DNA of 64,000 nucleotides from Pleurostoma richardsiae (lineage: Eukaryota; Ascomycota; Sordariomycetes; Calosphaeriales; Pleurostomataceae): contig JANBVO010000016.1 of assembly GCA_030052745.1 (NCBI GenBank), positions 620,001-684,000 of the forward strand. Direction: 5' to 3'. Positions 45,510 through 57,713 of this stretch are shown piece by piece. Position 1 is the stretch's first letter; every line of letters begins with the position of its first letter. The notes under the pieces were generated by a model. The model did not search any database and was not told where the DNA came from. It saw only the letters and a program-made list of their open reading frames with translations. The position numbers were made by a program, and so were the translations under genes.

Positions 45510-46885
45510 ATGTATACCGGATTCGAAGCCACTCAAGACACCTTCACTCAAGATTGGGTCAATGGCCTGCCGGGGGTCGTGCTTGCAGTTACCAATAAGG
45601 ATGGTTCGTCATATACCCGTACAACACATGCGAAGTCTCCTGCTTATCATAAGCTAACGAGTTAATGAATGTTCAAAACAAAAGGTATCGTCTACTCCCG
45701 AGCAGCAGGCAGGGAAAAGCAGGATGCAGAACCGCCGATAAGCCTAGACAGCACGTTCTGGGCTTTCTCCTGTACCAAGCTCCTGACTACTATCTGCGCA
45801 CTGCAATGTGTCGAGAGGCGTCTGATAAGGCTTGACGACGAGGTCGGCGGAGTTCTACCCGAGCTGGCAGAATGCAGCATTATCTCCCCAAAGCCCGACG
45901 GATCATTCAGTCTAGCACCGGCCAAGAATAAGATCACCCTGCGTCACCTGCTCACACACACGAGTGGCCTGTCTTACGACGCCATGCACCCCGTGCTGAT
46001 GGCCTGGCGGCGGTCTCGAGGAGAGATGGCGCTCGTGATGAGTGGTAGGCTCAACGAAGCGTATTCGCTGCCACTGCTGTTCGAGCCTGGGACCAGCTGG
46101 GTTTACGGCTGCGGCATTGACTGGGCGGGGGTGCTCGTTGAGAGGCTCAGCGGCAATATGAGACTAGCGGACTACATGGCGGAAAACTTGTTCAAGCCCC
46201 TTGGGATGAAGAGCTCAACATTTCACTTGTCCGAGAGACTGGATGTCCAGCAGCGGCTGTCCCAGATGTGGGCACGGACTGAATCGGGCATCTTGAAACC
46301 AATCCCAGGCCCTTACCCAGCAGATGCCCGTGACGATAGCGGCGGGATGGGACTGGTCACGAGCACGGTGGACTTTATGGAAGTGTTAAGGGACCTCCTG
46401 CGTGACAGTCCACTGCTGCTTGAGGAGAAAACCGTTAGCGAGATGCTCACAGCCCAGTTCGACGTCGGCAGTCCTCAGTACGAAGGTTTGGTTTCTCAAG
46501 AGGTGCGTTGTCAACCCACTGGCTGAAGCGCTCTCGTGGTTGTCTAGGTACCATTCACTTATGGGGGTTTCCTTGGCCTCCTTGCGTCAGTGCTGTGCTT
46601 TCTGACGTTGCTTTCTCCCTCTAGGCCCTGCACAAGCAGCTGACTGGAGATGCAAGCGGAGCGCCAGCCGTGGCCTTCGGCCTCGGAGGGCTGGTAGTGA
46701 TGGAGGACGTACCCAACTTACCATCCGGGACGCTCACCTGGAACGGGATGCCCAACATAGGATGGTTTGTGAACCGAGACCGAGACTTGGCGGCTATCTA
46801 TATGAGCCAGGTGCTTCCCGCATCAGATCCTCAAAGTGTGAAGTTGCTCGGTGACTTTTGGAGGGATGTTTTGCGGCCGACATGA
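45510..46885 (+). CDS. Beta-lactamase-fold serine hydrolase/acyltransferase, LovD-like (390 aa)
   Basis: A class C beta-lactamase-fold enzyme. Fungal members include the acyltransferase LovD and esterases in biosynthetic clusters. Exons are 45510-45603, 45685-46502 and 46625-46885. The nucleophile motif SxxK is Ser60-Cys-Thr-Lys63 (FWAFSCTKLLTT). The activating Tyr is probably Tyr172 in SWVYGCGIDW, the position expected in LovD-type proteins. LRHLLTHTSGLSYD and the C-terminal GLGGLVVMED with WFVNRDRDLAAIYM complete the pattern. No signal peptide is seen, so it is probably intracellular, consistent with acyl transfer rather than antibiotic defence. It lies between two paralogous regulators. 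Confidence 0.88.
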
Positions 46886-47271
46886 GTGATGCTAGGCAAA
46901 GGATATCGCGAGAGTAAAGAGCCTATCAGGCCCGTTCTCTTTGACCTAAGGGTCGGAGGGTTTTGGTCTTTTTTTCTTCAACAATCCATATCAAGATTAA
47001 AGGCAATTCTCATAACACTGAGTGCAGGTTTCATTGATTATAGGCTCTCTTCCTACGGATGACATCCCACTTCAAATAACTTCCGCGCCATGTCAGAAAA
47101 AGGGTTAAAACTTCGGATCCCCAATGATAAAATTAGTTCTGCGGTAGCTCGTTTGCAGCGTCGAACTCTTGCTCGGATTTTACTCCGTGGGCCTTTATGC
47201 CTTTCTCTGCAACTCTGAATCCGAGAGCTCTATCTCTAAAATGTGCGCCCCAGGCCATTGAAACCGTCGGC
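46886..47271. other. Intergenic between convergent genes
   Basis: 3' flanks of the beta-lactamase-fold gene and the YciI gene. A minus-strand open frame at 47133-47336 overlaps the YciI stop in another frame and is a shadow. Confidence 0.5.
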
Positions 47272-47876
47272 TTATACGGGGGTCCTCTTGGGACGAAAAA
47301 AGGGATAGATCTGTGCGTTGCTGATGTCCCAAACATGTGCCTTTACCAGGGGGTCGTCTTGTAGGCGCGCGAGCACTTCCTCTCTGGTGCCGGCCCAGAC
47401 TAGCATAGCACTGCCTGTGATACGGGGCGGCTCTCCGGTAGCGAAAGGCTGTTCAAGAGTGGCGCCTGGTGAGAGTCAAAACGATCCCTATGTCAGCAAT
47501 GCCGATTCCTTTTGGAAATAACTTAGAAGCTAGGCAATCTGATGATTGAACTTTGCGGCAAACATGTGACATACCTCCAAGAACCCAGAAGTCCGGGGGA
47601 TCCGACTCTATCCGCTCCTTATGCTGGCTAGGAGAAGCCTTGTCAGGCTAGAGAGGGACAAGAGGAGAAAGGCATCACATCAACCTACCCGAACGCGTCA
47701 TTTCTACGAGCAGCGGAACCCGGAAGGTCTGGAACGTAAATAAGCCATTCAGACTTCTGCTGTTCGGGCTGTTGCGGGCTCGTCATAGGATCAAAGCAAG
47801 ATAGGGAGCAGCACGAGGGCGGCAGCGAAGGGATACTTCGGCTATGAAGCAGACTCGTCGGATTGCAATTCCTCAT
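47272..47876 (-). CDS. YciI/YCII-related small protein (144 aa)
   Basis: A small ferredoxin-like-fold protein of the YCII family (dimeric alpha+beta barrel; often linked to aromatic or lactone catabolism; biochemistry mostly unknown). Exons are 47876-47689, 47627-47575 and 47465-47272, joining in frame. Spliced, it reads EWLIYVPDLPGSAARR, DFWVLGGATLEQPF, ITGSAMLVWAGTREEVLARL and the family ending VWDISNAQIYPFF. The acceptor at 47628 was chosen because it alone keeps the frame, with CCTGAC as branch site. The start could be Met1 or an internal Met at about residue 31 (MTSPQQPEQQ), where the conserved domain begins; the longer form would have a Ser-rich leader. It is convergent with the beta-lactamase-fold gene. 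Confidence 0.8.
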
Positions 47877-48989
47877 ATGTATTTTATGGCAGTGAGAAGG
47901 AGATCGGCCTTTTGAGTAAATTACGAGGCTCTGATGACACCATTACCACAGCTTCTACGGAAGAACTGTGATGTCGCTGTATCCGAGGATGCTCTCGATA
48001 GCGTCGGGGAACGCGGCCGAGGCACACCTCAAAGTTGTCCAGCTCTTTCAAACTCCCGCTCAACGACGGGGTCATCCCAGCTCTCTCGACTTTCAAGCGG
48101 CAAAGTGTCAATTCCACTCACTTTGAGGCGTCCAGCTCAACACCTACCAAGACTTTCCTACGTACGCCAACCTGAATGCACAGGGCTCCAAGGCCGCATT
48201 CGTTGCCATTTATCTGTTCCGCTTTTCGGTAACAACGCAGTCTAGCGCGACCAGGGCCTTCTCTGCCCTTATAATAGGGGAGCGTCACGCTAAGGTAGTA
48301 GTCGCTAACTAGATGGTTCTTCTATAACTTAGCGTTCAGAACGGAGGTCCCCTCACTTTATCTCATAGCTATTGCCGTCGCACTGACTGTTGATTGGATC
48401 GATCTTATGTTGTCGGGGTGCCTTGCTTAGCCCTGGATCTGATCTACTGCCTGATATTTTATGGCCTATGAGACTGCTGGCCAGCCAACATCCGTCAAAA
48501 AAGAGGATTTCTCTCCGACCAAGACGACGACGACGACGGAGGTTGTGCCGCTTCTGTGAACGCAATGAGACCTCGAGACAGCAGCGAGGGAAACCACCGG
48601 TCTAGAGTACCTTGTCCCTGTTGTCGCATCGTTTGAACAATCTTTAGATAGCGCCCTTTGGGAACCCCAAGCTGAGGCACAGCGCCCTGGCGGGATGCCA
48701 CGGCTACTCCACCCTTATCAGCATCCTGTTGGCACCCCTCTTGTGACTGTCTCTCCGGCTATTCCTCTGTTATCTCCAGTGCTGCCTCCCCGCGACTCGC
48801 GCTTCCGCCGGGGTCCTTTCACTTTGCCCATCCTGAGCAGGCTTACGATCTGTGGTCATTGTCGCGCCTGAATTATCTCGGCATCTGAACCTTTCATTCT
48901 CTCTCCATCGTCTACAGCCCGCAGTTGCGTTGTCCGCGCCTTGATCGCGACTGATTGCTCAATCCAAACACGGTCCCACTCCGAGCACG
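47877..48989. other. Intergenic, divergent promoter of YciI gene and Zn2Cys6 paralogue 2
   Basis: 1.1 kb without a supported exon. Short open frames here show no conserved motif. It contains a CGA-rich run at about 48520-48540. Confidence 0.45.
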
Positions 48990-51876
48990 ATGGAATCGCA
49001 GGATTGCCCTCAGTCTCGCGCCCCTGGAGAAAAGGCAGCGGATTCCATAACATCGTCCTGGAACCGCGAACCGCTGCTGGTCGGTGCGGATGCTCAGCAG
49101 CAACGGCCAGCTCCTCGCCGAGTCTGTGCCGCTTGTCGCCGACGCAAGGTGGGATGCGATAAGAAGCAGCCCTGCCAGAACTGCAAAAAGTCAAACAGCG
49201 AGTGCGTCTATCCCCCCGATGGCAAGTCGGCCGCACAGCAGGTGGACCCCGAGCTGTGGGAGCATCTACGGCGGCTGGAGCCCATGTTCAAGTCTCTTGT
49301 CGACCGCATCGACCAGCATGGCTCCCTCTTCAACCCTCCCTCGCCATCCGTAACCTCTTCCACTGCGTCGGCTGCCCCACAAGCCCGGCGGCCCCCGCCC
49401 GTCTCCTCGCAGGAGGGACGCGGGCGTCCACCCCCAGCCCCTGTACCCCCGACTCCTCCGCATTCTGTTGACTCGTCGTCGACTATTCCCCATGGAGGTG
49501 GCCTTCAAGCTCCAGTTGCGGAAGCACATACCGATCACGACACGGACATCGCGCTCCCCGTTGGTGACTCATCTGTTGCCCGAGCGCCTTCGAGGGCGCA
49601 ATTGCAACAGCGATCACCTCGCCGTGGCGGTGCGGCCCCTGCCCCGGCCCCTGCAGCTTCGCCGCCGGTACTCCTAAAGGCATCCGCGGCGACTCCGCCG
49701 GCATGGTCGCCGTATGGCGCCACCGCCGGGAAGTTGGTGAGGGACAATGGCCGGCGGAGATACGTCAACGGCATGTTCTGGGAAACATTGCACTCTGAGG
49801 TACACTTATATCACCTATGCTCACACTTTACGTTTTGAACATTACTGCACTGGAATAGGTGTCGCTTACATATCATTGGATAGAACAACGACTCCGATTC
49901 GGGCGAAGGAGTCGACACAGATGATGACGACCTGGAGGATCACGACGCTCAGCCATGCTCTTCACGGCCAGTCCAGTCTTCGTTTCTCTATTCGCTCCTT
50001 TTCGAGGCCTGCGCCGTCCGAAGGGGCGGTGACTTGGCAGCATTCCACCCCCCGCCGCATCACCGCTTCCGGGCGTGGCAGCTGTTCAAAGAAAACGTCC
50101 ACCCCGTTGTTACTGTGCTCCATGTCCCTTCCGTCGAGCCGGTACTGATGGAGTACATGGGCAGGGAGGACGTGTCGTCCAATAGCATCCCCGCGCCCCT
50201 CGAAGCTCTCATGTTCGTCGTCTACTTCGGCGCTGCCATCAGTCTCACCCAGGACGACTGCGAGAGTCAGTTCGGCTGCCCGCAATCCGAGCTGCTAGCC
50301 CGCCTTCGGGCTGGGATAGACGAGGCCCTGGCCGCGGCCGGGCTCATGGACACGGACGACATGCTGACGCTGCAGACCTTTGTCATTTACCTAGCGTTGC
50401 TGCGCTCGCACGATCCCACATCTTCTTGGAACCTGACCGGTTTGGCAGCAAGGCTCGCCCAATCCCTGGGGATGCACCGGGACGGAAGCAACTTCGCACT
50501 GCCACCGTTTGACGCAGAACTGAGGCGGCGGCTATGGTGGACGATCTGCATCCTAGATGCGCCCGCGTCCGAGGACTATTCCTGCTCTCCAAGTCTGTAA
50601 GTCCAAATCGTGACGACGTGATCCACCCAATCGTCGATCCGTTTTCTGTCCAAACAACTCCTAGTCATCTCTAACATTGCATTAGCCTGGAGCTGAGCAG
50701 CTTTGACGCAAGACTCCCGCTGAACATCAACGATGCGGACTTGCATCCAAATCTGACTGAATATCCGCCGGAGCGTAGAGGCCTGACGGACATGTCTTTC
50801 ACTGTTGCTCGGTGCTGGGTCTCGGATCTGTGGCGGACGATGATCGACACTCGCAGAACTGACCCGACTACGGGCAAGAGTTTCAGGTCCATGACGGTTG
50901 CCGAGAAAGAGCGCTGGGTCGACACGCAAAGAGATAGAATCAGGGAGAAGGTGTCTGGTGGAAATCAAGCGTCCGGAGAGCCGCTTCAGTGTGTAAGTCA
51001 AACCCCCCTTAACAACCCTTCTGAAGCCACGCCCCCGAGCTTCTCAGCTAATGTCGATAGCTGATCGACGCCTTCATCGGAACCATCTTCTGCAACCTCC
51101 AGCTCTTCATCCACAACCCCCTTGCCCAGCAGGGAACGGCCCCGTCAAGCGAGGAGCAGAGGAGACGCGTCTTCCGCGAGGCCATCGACTGCATGGTGCA
51201 CTCGTACCGGCTGCGGACCGACCCCCGGGCCGCGAGGTGGTCGTGGCTGACGCGGTGCTACAACGAGTGGCACGCCCTGGCCGTCGTGCTCGCGGAGCTG
51301 TGCGACCGGCCGCTGGCGAAGGATGCCGACCGCGCGTGGCGCGTGGTCGAGCAGAACGCCGTGCTCCGCTGGGAGTCGGCCGTCAGCCACCGCCGGCTGC
51401 ACCAGTGGCGGTCTGTCATGAGGACGATCGAGAGGGCGCGCAGGAGGAGGAGGAAGGAGCTCGGCCGCCGGCATGCGCAGTTGTCTGCGCCTGGTGGTAT
51501 AGCTCGTCCAGCTTTATTATCGTCCAGGTCTGGCTCTGGCCGGAGCCCGCCCTTGTTTCGAGAGCAACCCGCCCACCGAGACCAAGAACATAGTCGCGGC
51601 GGCGGCAAAAGCCGTGCACAAAGCGTCTCGGTTCATAATATTACCACTAACATGGTTAGCAGAGACAACGGAAGCGGCGAAGGAGCTGGCATGGGTCAAC
51701 CACAAGGCGACCATTATCAGGACGCCGGCACCGCTAGTAGTTGGGATCATGATGCGTTCAGCTTTGGCAATTTCGTGGACTCGGAGATGCTTGTTGATCC
51801 GCAGATGTTCAGTCCAACCCATATGGAAGCACTGCTTAGCATGCAGAGAGAAGAGCCGGCAAATGCACATGGTTGA
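48990..51876 (+). CDS. Zn2Cys6 transcription factor, paralogue 2 of a pair (881 aa)
   Basis: A large fungal-specific regulator. Exons are 48990-49799, 49884-50596, 50686-50992 and 51061-51876. The zinc cluster is RRVCAACRRRKVGCDKK, then PCQNCKKSNSEC, at about residues 44-72. A long Pro/Ala/Ser-rich linker follows, then YVNGMFWETLHSE, an acidic block (DTDDDDLEDHD), VVYFGAAISLTQDDCE, SSWNLTGLAARLAQSLGMH, RRRLWWTICILDAPASEDYS and EYPPERRGLTDMSFTVARC. It is a clear paralogue of the gene at 42206-44945, in opposite orientation. The first two introns are at the same positions and phases; a third intron (50993-51060) is absent from the other copy. Targets may include the catabolic genes to its right. 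Confidence 0.87.
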
Positions 51877-52139
51877 TGGTCTGGGGTAATCTGTGTGGGT
51901 GAGTAGGAAAAGGACAAGAAACGAATGGTGTGCGACTGGGCCACTGAAGTTGCGCTTATCACCTTTCGGTCTACGGTTCGTAGGTATATCGATGCCACGG
52001 CAAACAAAACCCTGCCCTTTGTGCTTATGAATCGAAGAGGACGGTAGCGGGATGCGTACATCACTTATACGGCGACGATAGATACGGATGCTCTCGGAAG
52101 ACGGAAGAATCCTGCTCAATCTTCTCACGAAACAGAATC

Positions 52140-54056
52140 TCAGCTCCGAGGCTTGCCTACTAACCGGCTTTCGTCGATGCGAAACATGGCAACGAGCGCC
52201 TCCCTCGCCTTCTCCATGTTCAGCCCCTGCTGTCTCTGCTGGATAGCGCGCTGGCTCTCCAGCAGCTTATCCCCGACTGCCGACCAGTCAAGCTCCCCGC
52301 CGCCCGCCTCGCCGTCCACGGCCACCGGGCAGAGCCTACCGCCCTTCTTGCGCCAGACGCCGTCGACCATGACGGCCTCGACATCGCGCACGTCGCTGTG
52401 GCGCACCACGGCCGTCAGCGGGTCCGACTCGGCGACGCAGCTCATCCCGGGGCTGGCCGCAGCGTCGAAGACGACCAGGTCCGCCAGCTTGCCCTCCTTG
52501 ATCGACCCGATGCTGTCACCCAGCAGCACCGCCCGCGCCCCGCCGATGGTGGCCGCGTTGAACGCCTCCCGCGTGCCGCCCCTGAGCTCGCGGTGTATCC
52601 GCCGCGGGGCACCGGCGCCGCTGCCGTTGTCTGTCTCGGCAACGGCCACGCGCAGGCGGGCCAGCTGCACTGCGGAGCGCACCTGCGACAGGATAGAAGA
52701 CGTGTTGTTCGTGTGACAGTCAACACCGAGGGTAGTGATAATGCCTGGTGTGAAGGCCAGCGGCCAGGAGAAGCCCATCTGCGCCTCCGTGTCAGGGGTG
52801 CTAGAGACAGGGACCTGCGTCTCGGCGAGCTTGGCCACCTCGCTGGCATCTAGGCCAGTGGCGTGGGAGACGAGTATGTCACTAGGGGAGCGGATGAGGC
52901 CGTAGGCGGCAAGCGTGTGGATGAGCGGGTTTGCGCCTGCACGAAGGACACGCCGTGTCAGCTTGGATAGCCACGTTTACCAGCACCGCCGTTTCCCTGG
53001 AGCGCGAGGTCGGGCTTACCTAGCGTCGGGTTCTTTGCGTAGTGGCTCGTGAAGAGCTTGACGCCGGCTTCCCGCAGCGCCGTGAAGACGCCCACGACGG
53101 CCTCCTTGGGCAGGAACCAGTAGTCGAAGCCGAATCCGATGTGGACCCTGCCATTTCCATACGGCTGCCCTCCGGCCAGTTTGAATAGATGGGCCATGCT
53201 TGACTGCGGCATTATGTCATGCGATAGCTCGCAAGTTTTCGAGTCCCACCTGTCGAAGTAGGGAGCGTGGGAGTAGGCGAAGATTGAGCGGATGCCCGAC
53301 GCGACGGTTGCTGCAAGGGCACGATCGGCTGCGGACCCTGAATGTCAGCAGGAGGGAAATCAACATTCCTCTGCCTATCGGCTTTTCGGTACAATCATGA
53401 ATCGGGGTTTTAAGGTGAGGTAGATGAAATGACGGGGTGAGAAGGCGGTACCTACCGTGATCATCAGACTGGTTCCCATGAGCATGGTCGAGGACGAAGG
53501 TAGTACCGGCGTCGATTGCCTCCAAGGCTCCGCCTAATTGACCCCAGTACATGTCTTCGGGGGTATAAACATGGCTCTGCCAGAAGCCTAGGGGTAGTCA
53601 GTACGAGCACCCAAGAAATTGCCGTTTGGGGAGCCATTCTGGGCAAACTCGGCAGGTGTTGTCCGCGTCAGTGTGAATAAGATGACGAAAACACCGCTAG
53701 ACTATACGCGACGGAGGGGGTTACTAGAGGGGTAAAGGCAAAGACGTACCAGTCGGGATGTAATCGAAGATGGATTGGTCCGCATGGCGACCCTTGAGCT
53801 GTGTCTGCCATAGGTGGTGATGGGTATCGACGAATCCCGGGCTGATAATCTTGCCGGCACAGTCGACCAACTCGGCCCCGTGTGGAGCGACAATACCTTT
53901 GCCCACCTTGGCTATGCGGTTGGCCTGGACAAGAATGTCGGTGTTCCTCAGGGTCTGGACACGGTCTTTGTCATCGTGGACGAGCAGTGTGCCGCCCTTG
54001 AGGAGGATGGCACGAGCTGCAGTAGCTGCCGCTGCCGCTGCCGCTGCTGTTGACAT
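52140..54056 (-). CDS. Amidohydrolase, TRZ/ATZ-like metal-dependent hydrolase (514 aa)
   Basis: Member of the amidohydrolase superfamily branch that includes guanine deaminase, S-adenosylhomocysteine deaminase and s-triazine chlorohydrolases. These hydrolyse C-N or C-Cl bonds on heteroaromatic rings with one bound metal. Exons are 54056-53750, 53587-53456, 53328-53020 and 52936-52140. The metal motif HxH is His79/His81 in GFVDTHHHLW. Further probable ligands lie in LFTSHYAKN, ILVSHATGL and TLGVDCHTNN. The C-terminal composite domain has GSIKEGKLADLVVFD. The N-terminus starts with a run of Ala, probably of no importance. It lies next to the FAH-family gene on the same strand, 408 bp apart, and may deaminate or dechlorinate an upstream intermediate. 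Confidence 0.87.
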
Positions 54057-54464
54057 GATGGTGGGCAGAGAATCGAGAACTCCCTACTGTGTCTGACTAG
54101 GCGACTGAGTAGCTCTGTTCCTAAGCTGCAGCGTCTCCAGTAGCGCTGTGCTGGTGAAGCTGATAAACGATACAAAGACAGCATAGAGAACCGTGGACAA
54201 TCCCCTTGAGGGAGCTCGGGCGAATACGCGGGGACTGGACGGCCGCTTGTGACGGCCCCCCTGCCCGCGAGTGCGGAGATTGACGGCCGAGACCCCGAAG
54301 CCTCGGCAACTTGGCATCGGCCACACCGGCCGAGCATCCGCCTACACCTGGCCCTTGGTTCCATCTAATCCGCATCTCACTACCAACGAAGTTTTGCACG
54401 ACACGTTTCATTGCATTGTTCTACTGTGGGCCCCACAGCCCTCCAAAGGGGGTTTGCGTAGCTT
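54057..54464. promoter_or_regulatory. Intergenic, amidohydrolase promoter
   Basis: A 408-bp stretch between the amidohydrolase start and the FAH-family stop. It holds the presumed promoter of the former. No distinct repeat or exon was seen. Confidence 0.45.
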
Positions 54465-55473
54465 CTAGTTATCCTTGCTGAAGACCATACGGTTCTTGAT
54501 GCTACCGAAACCCCGGATCGTTACTTCGACAACATCCCCGTCCTTCAAGCAGCCACCTGAGTGCCAGCCCACACCCTCCGGCGTCCCCGTCATTATCAGC
54601 GTCCCGCGCCGGAGGGTGCGGCCGCGCGAGGCAAATGCGATAAGCTGTCTGCAAGACCAGATCATCTGGTAGGTGTTGGAACTCTGCCGCAGTTCTCCGT
54701 TCACCCTGGTCGTCAAATCCAGGATCTGCGGATCTGGCACCAGCCTGGGTGACACTAGATACGGACCCGTCGGTCCAAAGTGGTCAAAGGACTTTGCGTA
54801 GCCCATCTGATAGCCCGACATGTCGACGGCGTGCAAATTCCGCGCCGACACGTCGTTGCTGATGGTGTAGCCCAGCACATAGTCCAGCGCATCCTCCTCG
54901 CTAATATCATAGCCGTCCTTCCCTATGACAATGCCCAGTTCACCTTCGTAATCCAGAAGCTCCTGTGCGTCCGGGTGTATCTTTATGTCGTCCAGTGGCC
55001 CCGTCAGCCGATCAGGTGGCGTCGCAAAGAGGACTGGTTTCTTCGGGGGGCTAAACTATTGGCGGTCACAAGGGACAAGTCAGTCCGTAGAAGACGACGC
55101 GTAGAAGTCTCCCCTATAGAATGCACTGGGCTCACCTTCGTCTCGTTGGCATGCGACTTGTAATTCACCCCCGCACAGAGAATTATCGGTGTGCTCGGCA
55201 ATGGACATATGATCTAGCAACGGCATGTCCTTCAGTTTCAATGTGTCCATTCTCCCCTGGGCCTACACATGTTTGAATTGACACGGTGGGAGGGTTGCAT
55301 ACCTTAGCTACTTGAGCTGTTTCAGGTAATGTATGGAGGGCACTGCTCAGGAGTCCAGCGACGACATGTACTGTCTTGCCGACCAAATCGTCAACCGGGA
55401 CGTCGTCTTCCACATTGCCATACCGCTCCACTCCATTCACGTCAATAAACCTTATGAGCCTATCAAATGACAT
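54465..55473 (-). CDS. Fumarylacetoacetate hydrolase-family protein (279 aa)
   Basis: An FAH-superfamily enzyme. Relatives cleave C-C bonds, decarboxylate or hydrate 2-oxo acids made by aromatic ring cleavage. Exons are 55473-55303, 55213-55136 and 55055-54465. The N-terminal part (RLIRFIDVNGVERYG) leads to the core LPSTPIILCAGVNYKSHANE. The metal-binding region is LLDYEGELGIVIGK and the rest has LGYTISNDVSARN, FDHFGPTGPYLV, and the terminal TGTPEGVGWHSGGCLKDGD. The length matches 2-hydroxyhepta-2,4-diene-1,7-dioate isomerase or acylpyruvase types. It is divergent from the extradiol dioxygenase, the classic pairing of ring cleavage and its follow-up step in bacterial meta pathways. Confidence 0.9.
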
Positions 55474-55977
55474 GTTGCTTCTAAAAGACCCCAAGTGCGA
55501 TGAAGATAAATGAGAACAGACTGGAAGATTACCAAAAGGAGTATTACCTCGTTCGTGGACAACACACATATATCGGATCGACAACGGCGCTTTGCGTTGA
55601 TTTCCTTCGAGCATGATCCTCTGGTAACCTCGGATTTCTTCTCCGTGTACATCGTAGCACGCGAGCCTGCACGTATGACAGAGGTCTCGGCTCCGGATTC
55701 CGCACCCTACCATCCGGTGCTGAGGGATTACCCCCGTAACGGAGGCGACCTCTAGCCGGGAACATCACCGTAGTGTTGCTCAACTGCCGAGGAGCCTGCT
55801 TGCACTACTATTGCGTTCCATTATGGCCCCTCACGGCTCCAGCCGATCACATAGACGAGTAAATAAGACGGAGGCGGTCAAGTGTCTCCAGAACCAACTC
55901 ATCCCACGGCATTTCTGCGATAGAAACAATATCGTGTTCCTGCTCGAGAATCTTCAGAGCCATCGCTAGCTGGAGGT
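55474..55977. promoter_or_regulatory. Divergent promoter, FAH hydrolase / extradiol dioxygenase
   Basis: A 504-bp bidirectional promoter shared by the two ring-cleavage genes. It contains several CGG triplets and a short CCGT-A-ACGG inverted repeat at 55734-55742. Confidence 0.5.
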
Positions 55978-57174
55978 ATGTCGTCTTCCTTGACAGAGGA
56001 CAGTCGCATCTTACTTGACCGGCTCTCTCATTGCCGGTACGGCCACCCTGATCTCGCAAGCGTGAAGAAGTTCTACGTCGATTTTGGCCTAGTGCCAGTG
56101 CTCGAAAAAGAAGACAAGATATACTTTCGCGGATTCGGGGAGGATCAGTTCTGCTACGTGGCCGAGAAGACCTATGATGGCAAGCGAAAATTCAAGGGCG
56201 GCGCATGGATCGTGCAGTCCATGGCCGAGCTGGAAAAGGCGGCCAAGCTGCCAGGCTCTACACCGATCCACGATCACGACGGCCCCGGGGGTGGGAAGGT
56301 TGTCATTATGAAGGATTGTCTGGGCGAGGAAATCACTCTCATCTACGGCCAGCAAGACCGCGTGCCTGACGCCAGGGAGGTGCCCAAGCCCGTCCAGTGG
56401 AACACATGGGACGACAAGAGGCGTCTCGGAGAGTTCCAGCGGCCCGATAAGGATGTTCCATCCAAAGTTCACAAACTAGGACACTACGGATTTGAGGTGA
56501 ACGTCAACCAGCTCCCTCTGGTCTACGACTGGTACGCCGAGACATTCAATATGAAGAAGACAGATTGCCTCTACCATACCGCCAGTGGTAAAACGGTGAT
56601 GATATTCATCCATCTCGACAAAGGCAAAGATTTTGTGGACCATCACGTTAGTGAATGCCTCGTGGATATAAGCACGTCCGATGGATGAGCTGACAAGCCG
56701 CCAGAACATCTTCATCGCTGGAGGTCCTGAAGTCGAAGAAGGTGCCATCAAGGCTCACCATAGCAGCTTCGAGGTGGACGACATTGACAGCCAGCTCGTC
56801 GGACACCACTACATGATTCGCCAACGCCATGTCAATGTCTTCGGAGTCGGGCGACATGTGCTCGGGAGCCAAATCTTTGATTATTGGTAAGTACCGGCGG
56901 AAATCCGTCGGTCAACCAGCATCGCCAACAGACATAGATGGATTGAAACTGACAAGCCGTGCCCTTAATCTCCAGGTTCGACCCGTCAGGGTTTGTAGTG
57001 GAGCACTATGTCGACGGGGACCTGGTGAATGAGGATTCTCCTAGCGGCAACGAGCCAGCCGTTGCTGCGACGGTCTCGAGCTGGGGTCCTGAGATCCCGA
57101 GGGCGTTCTTCACCAAGAGACCCGAGGATCTGCCCGGTCTCAAGGAGGTCCCGAGTATTCCCTTAGAAGTCTGA
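55978..57174 (+). CDS. VOC-family extradiol-type dioxygenase (349 aa)
   Basis: A two-domain vicinal-oxygen-chelate protein resembling catechol 2,3-dioxygenase, which opens catechols next to the hydroxyls. Exons are 55978-56646, 56705-56886 and 56976-57174. The first VOC half covers residues about 15-130; the second, about 163-300, is the catalytic one. It has a likely Fe(II) triad: His169 (KLGHYGFEV), His241 or His242 (KAHHSSFEVDDID) and Glu293 (FVVEHYVDG). GxDPSG-like FDPSGFVVEHY also fits. The last 45 residues form a family-typical tail (SWGPEIPRAFF). It is divergent from the FAH-family gene and followed by an SDR. Metal, substrate and cleavage mode cannot be read from sequence. Confidence 0.87.
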
Positions 57175-57713
57175 GCTCTACTTGTCCGGCGACAATAATG
57201 TCCTTTCGCGTGGATTACGGTCGCTACTTGGTGCAGTGTAACGTGCATATGATCCTCGAGCTTCTATCCCTTAGCCTATATGCGGAACTCATTATACAAG
57301 AAAGTGGAATGAGATCTTCCCACTGAATTATTGAAACTGAGAACCCTCGTCTGTGCAACTTTTCCGGAATAGTTCCTACAGAATAAAATCAAGTAAAGAT
57401 AGTGTACGGTCAACGAGGCCGTATCTCGGGCACTAGGCCGAGTATCTTTGTCCACGTTGAGAGCGCCTCGGCACTTCGGAGGAAACGCTGTGGAGAGCTT
57501 TCCGGAGTTGACCGCGCCGGCTTCAGCATCTTACACTTCAAAGACAACGTCTCTCGATTCCTGTTATAACCGTTCCGATCTCCTGTTTTAGTGGCATCAT
57601 CCTGCAAGCAACAAAAGAATAGAAAGTGACTAAAGGCTTCAACTCAGGTATCCAAGTACCGTCGTAGCCCTCGAGAACGCTGCTTCACACAGGGTTTCTC
57701 AACACATTACGCC
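57175..57713. other. Intergenic, SDR promoter
   Basis: A 539-bp stretch between the tandem dioxygenase and SDR genes. It holds the 3' flank of the former and the promoter of the latter. No exon or notable repeat was seen. Confidence 0.5.

Noticed and set aside
45510-46885. Antibiotic-resistance beta-lactamase
   Set aside because: The fold and SxxK match, but there is no secretion signal, and the Tyr172 context and genomic setting fit a LovD-type acyltransferase or esterase.
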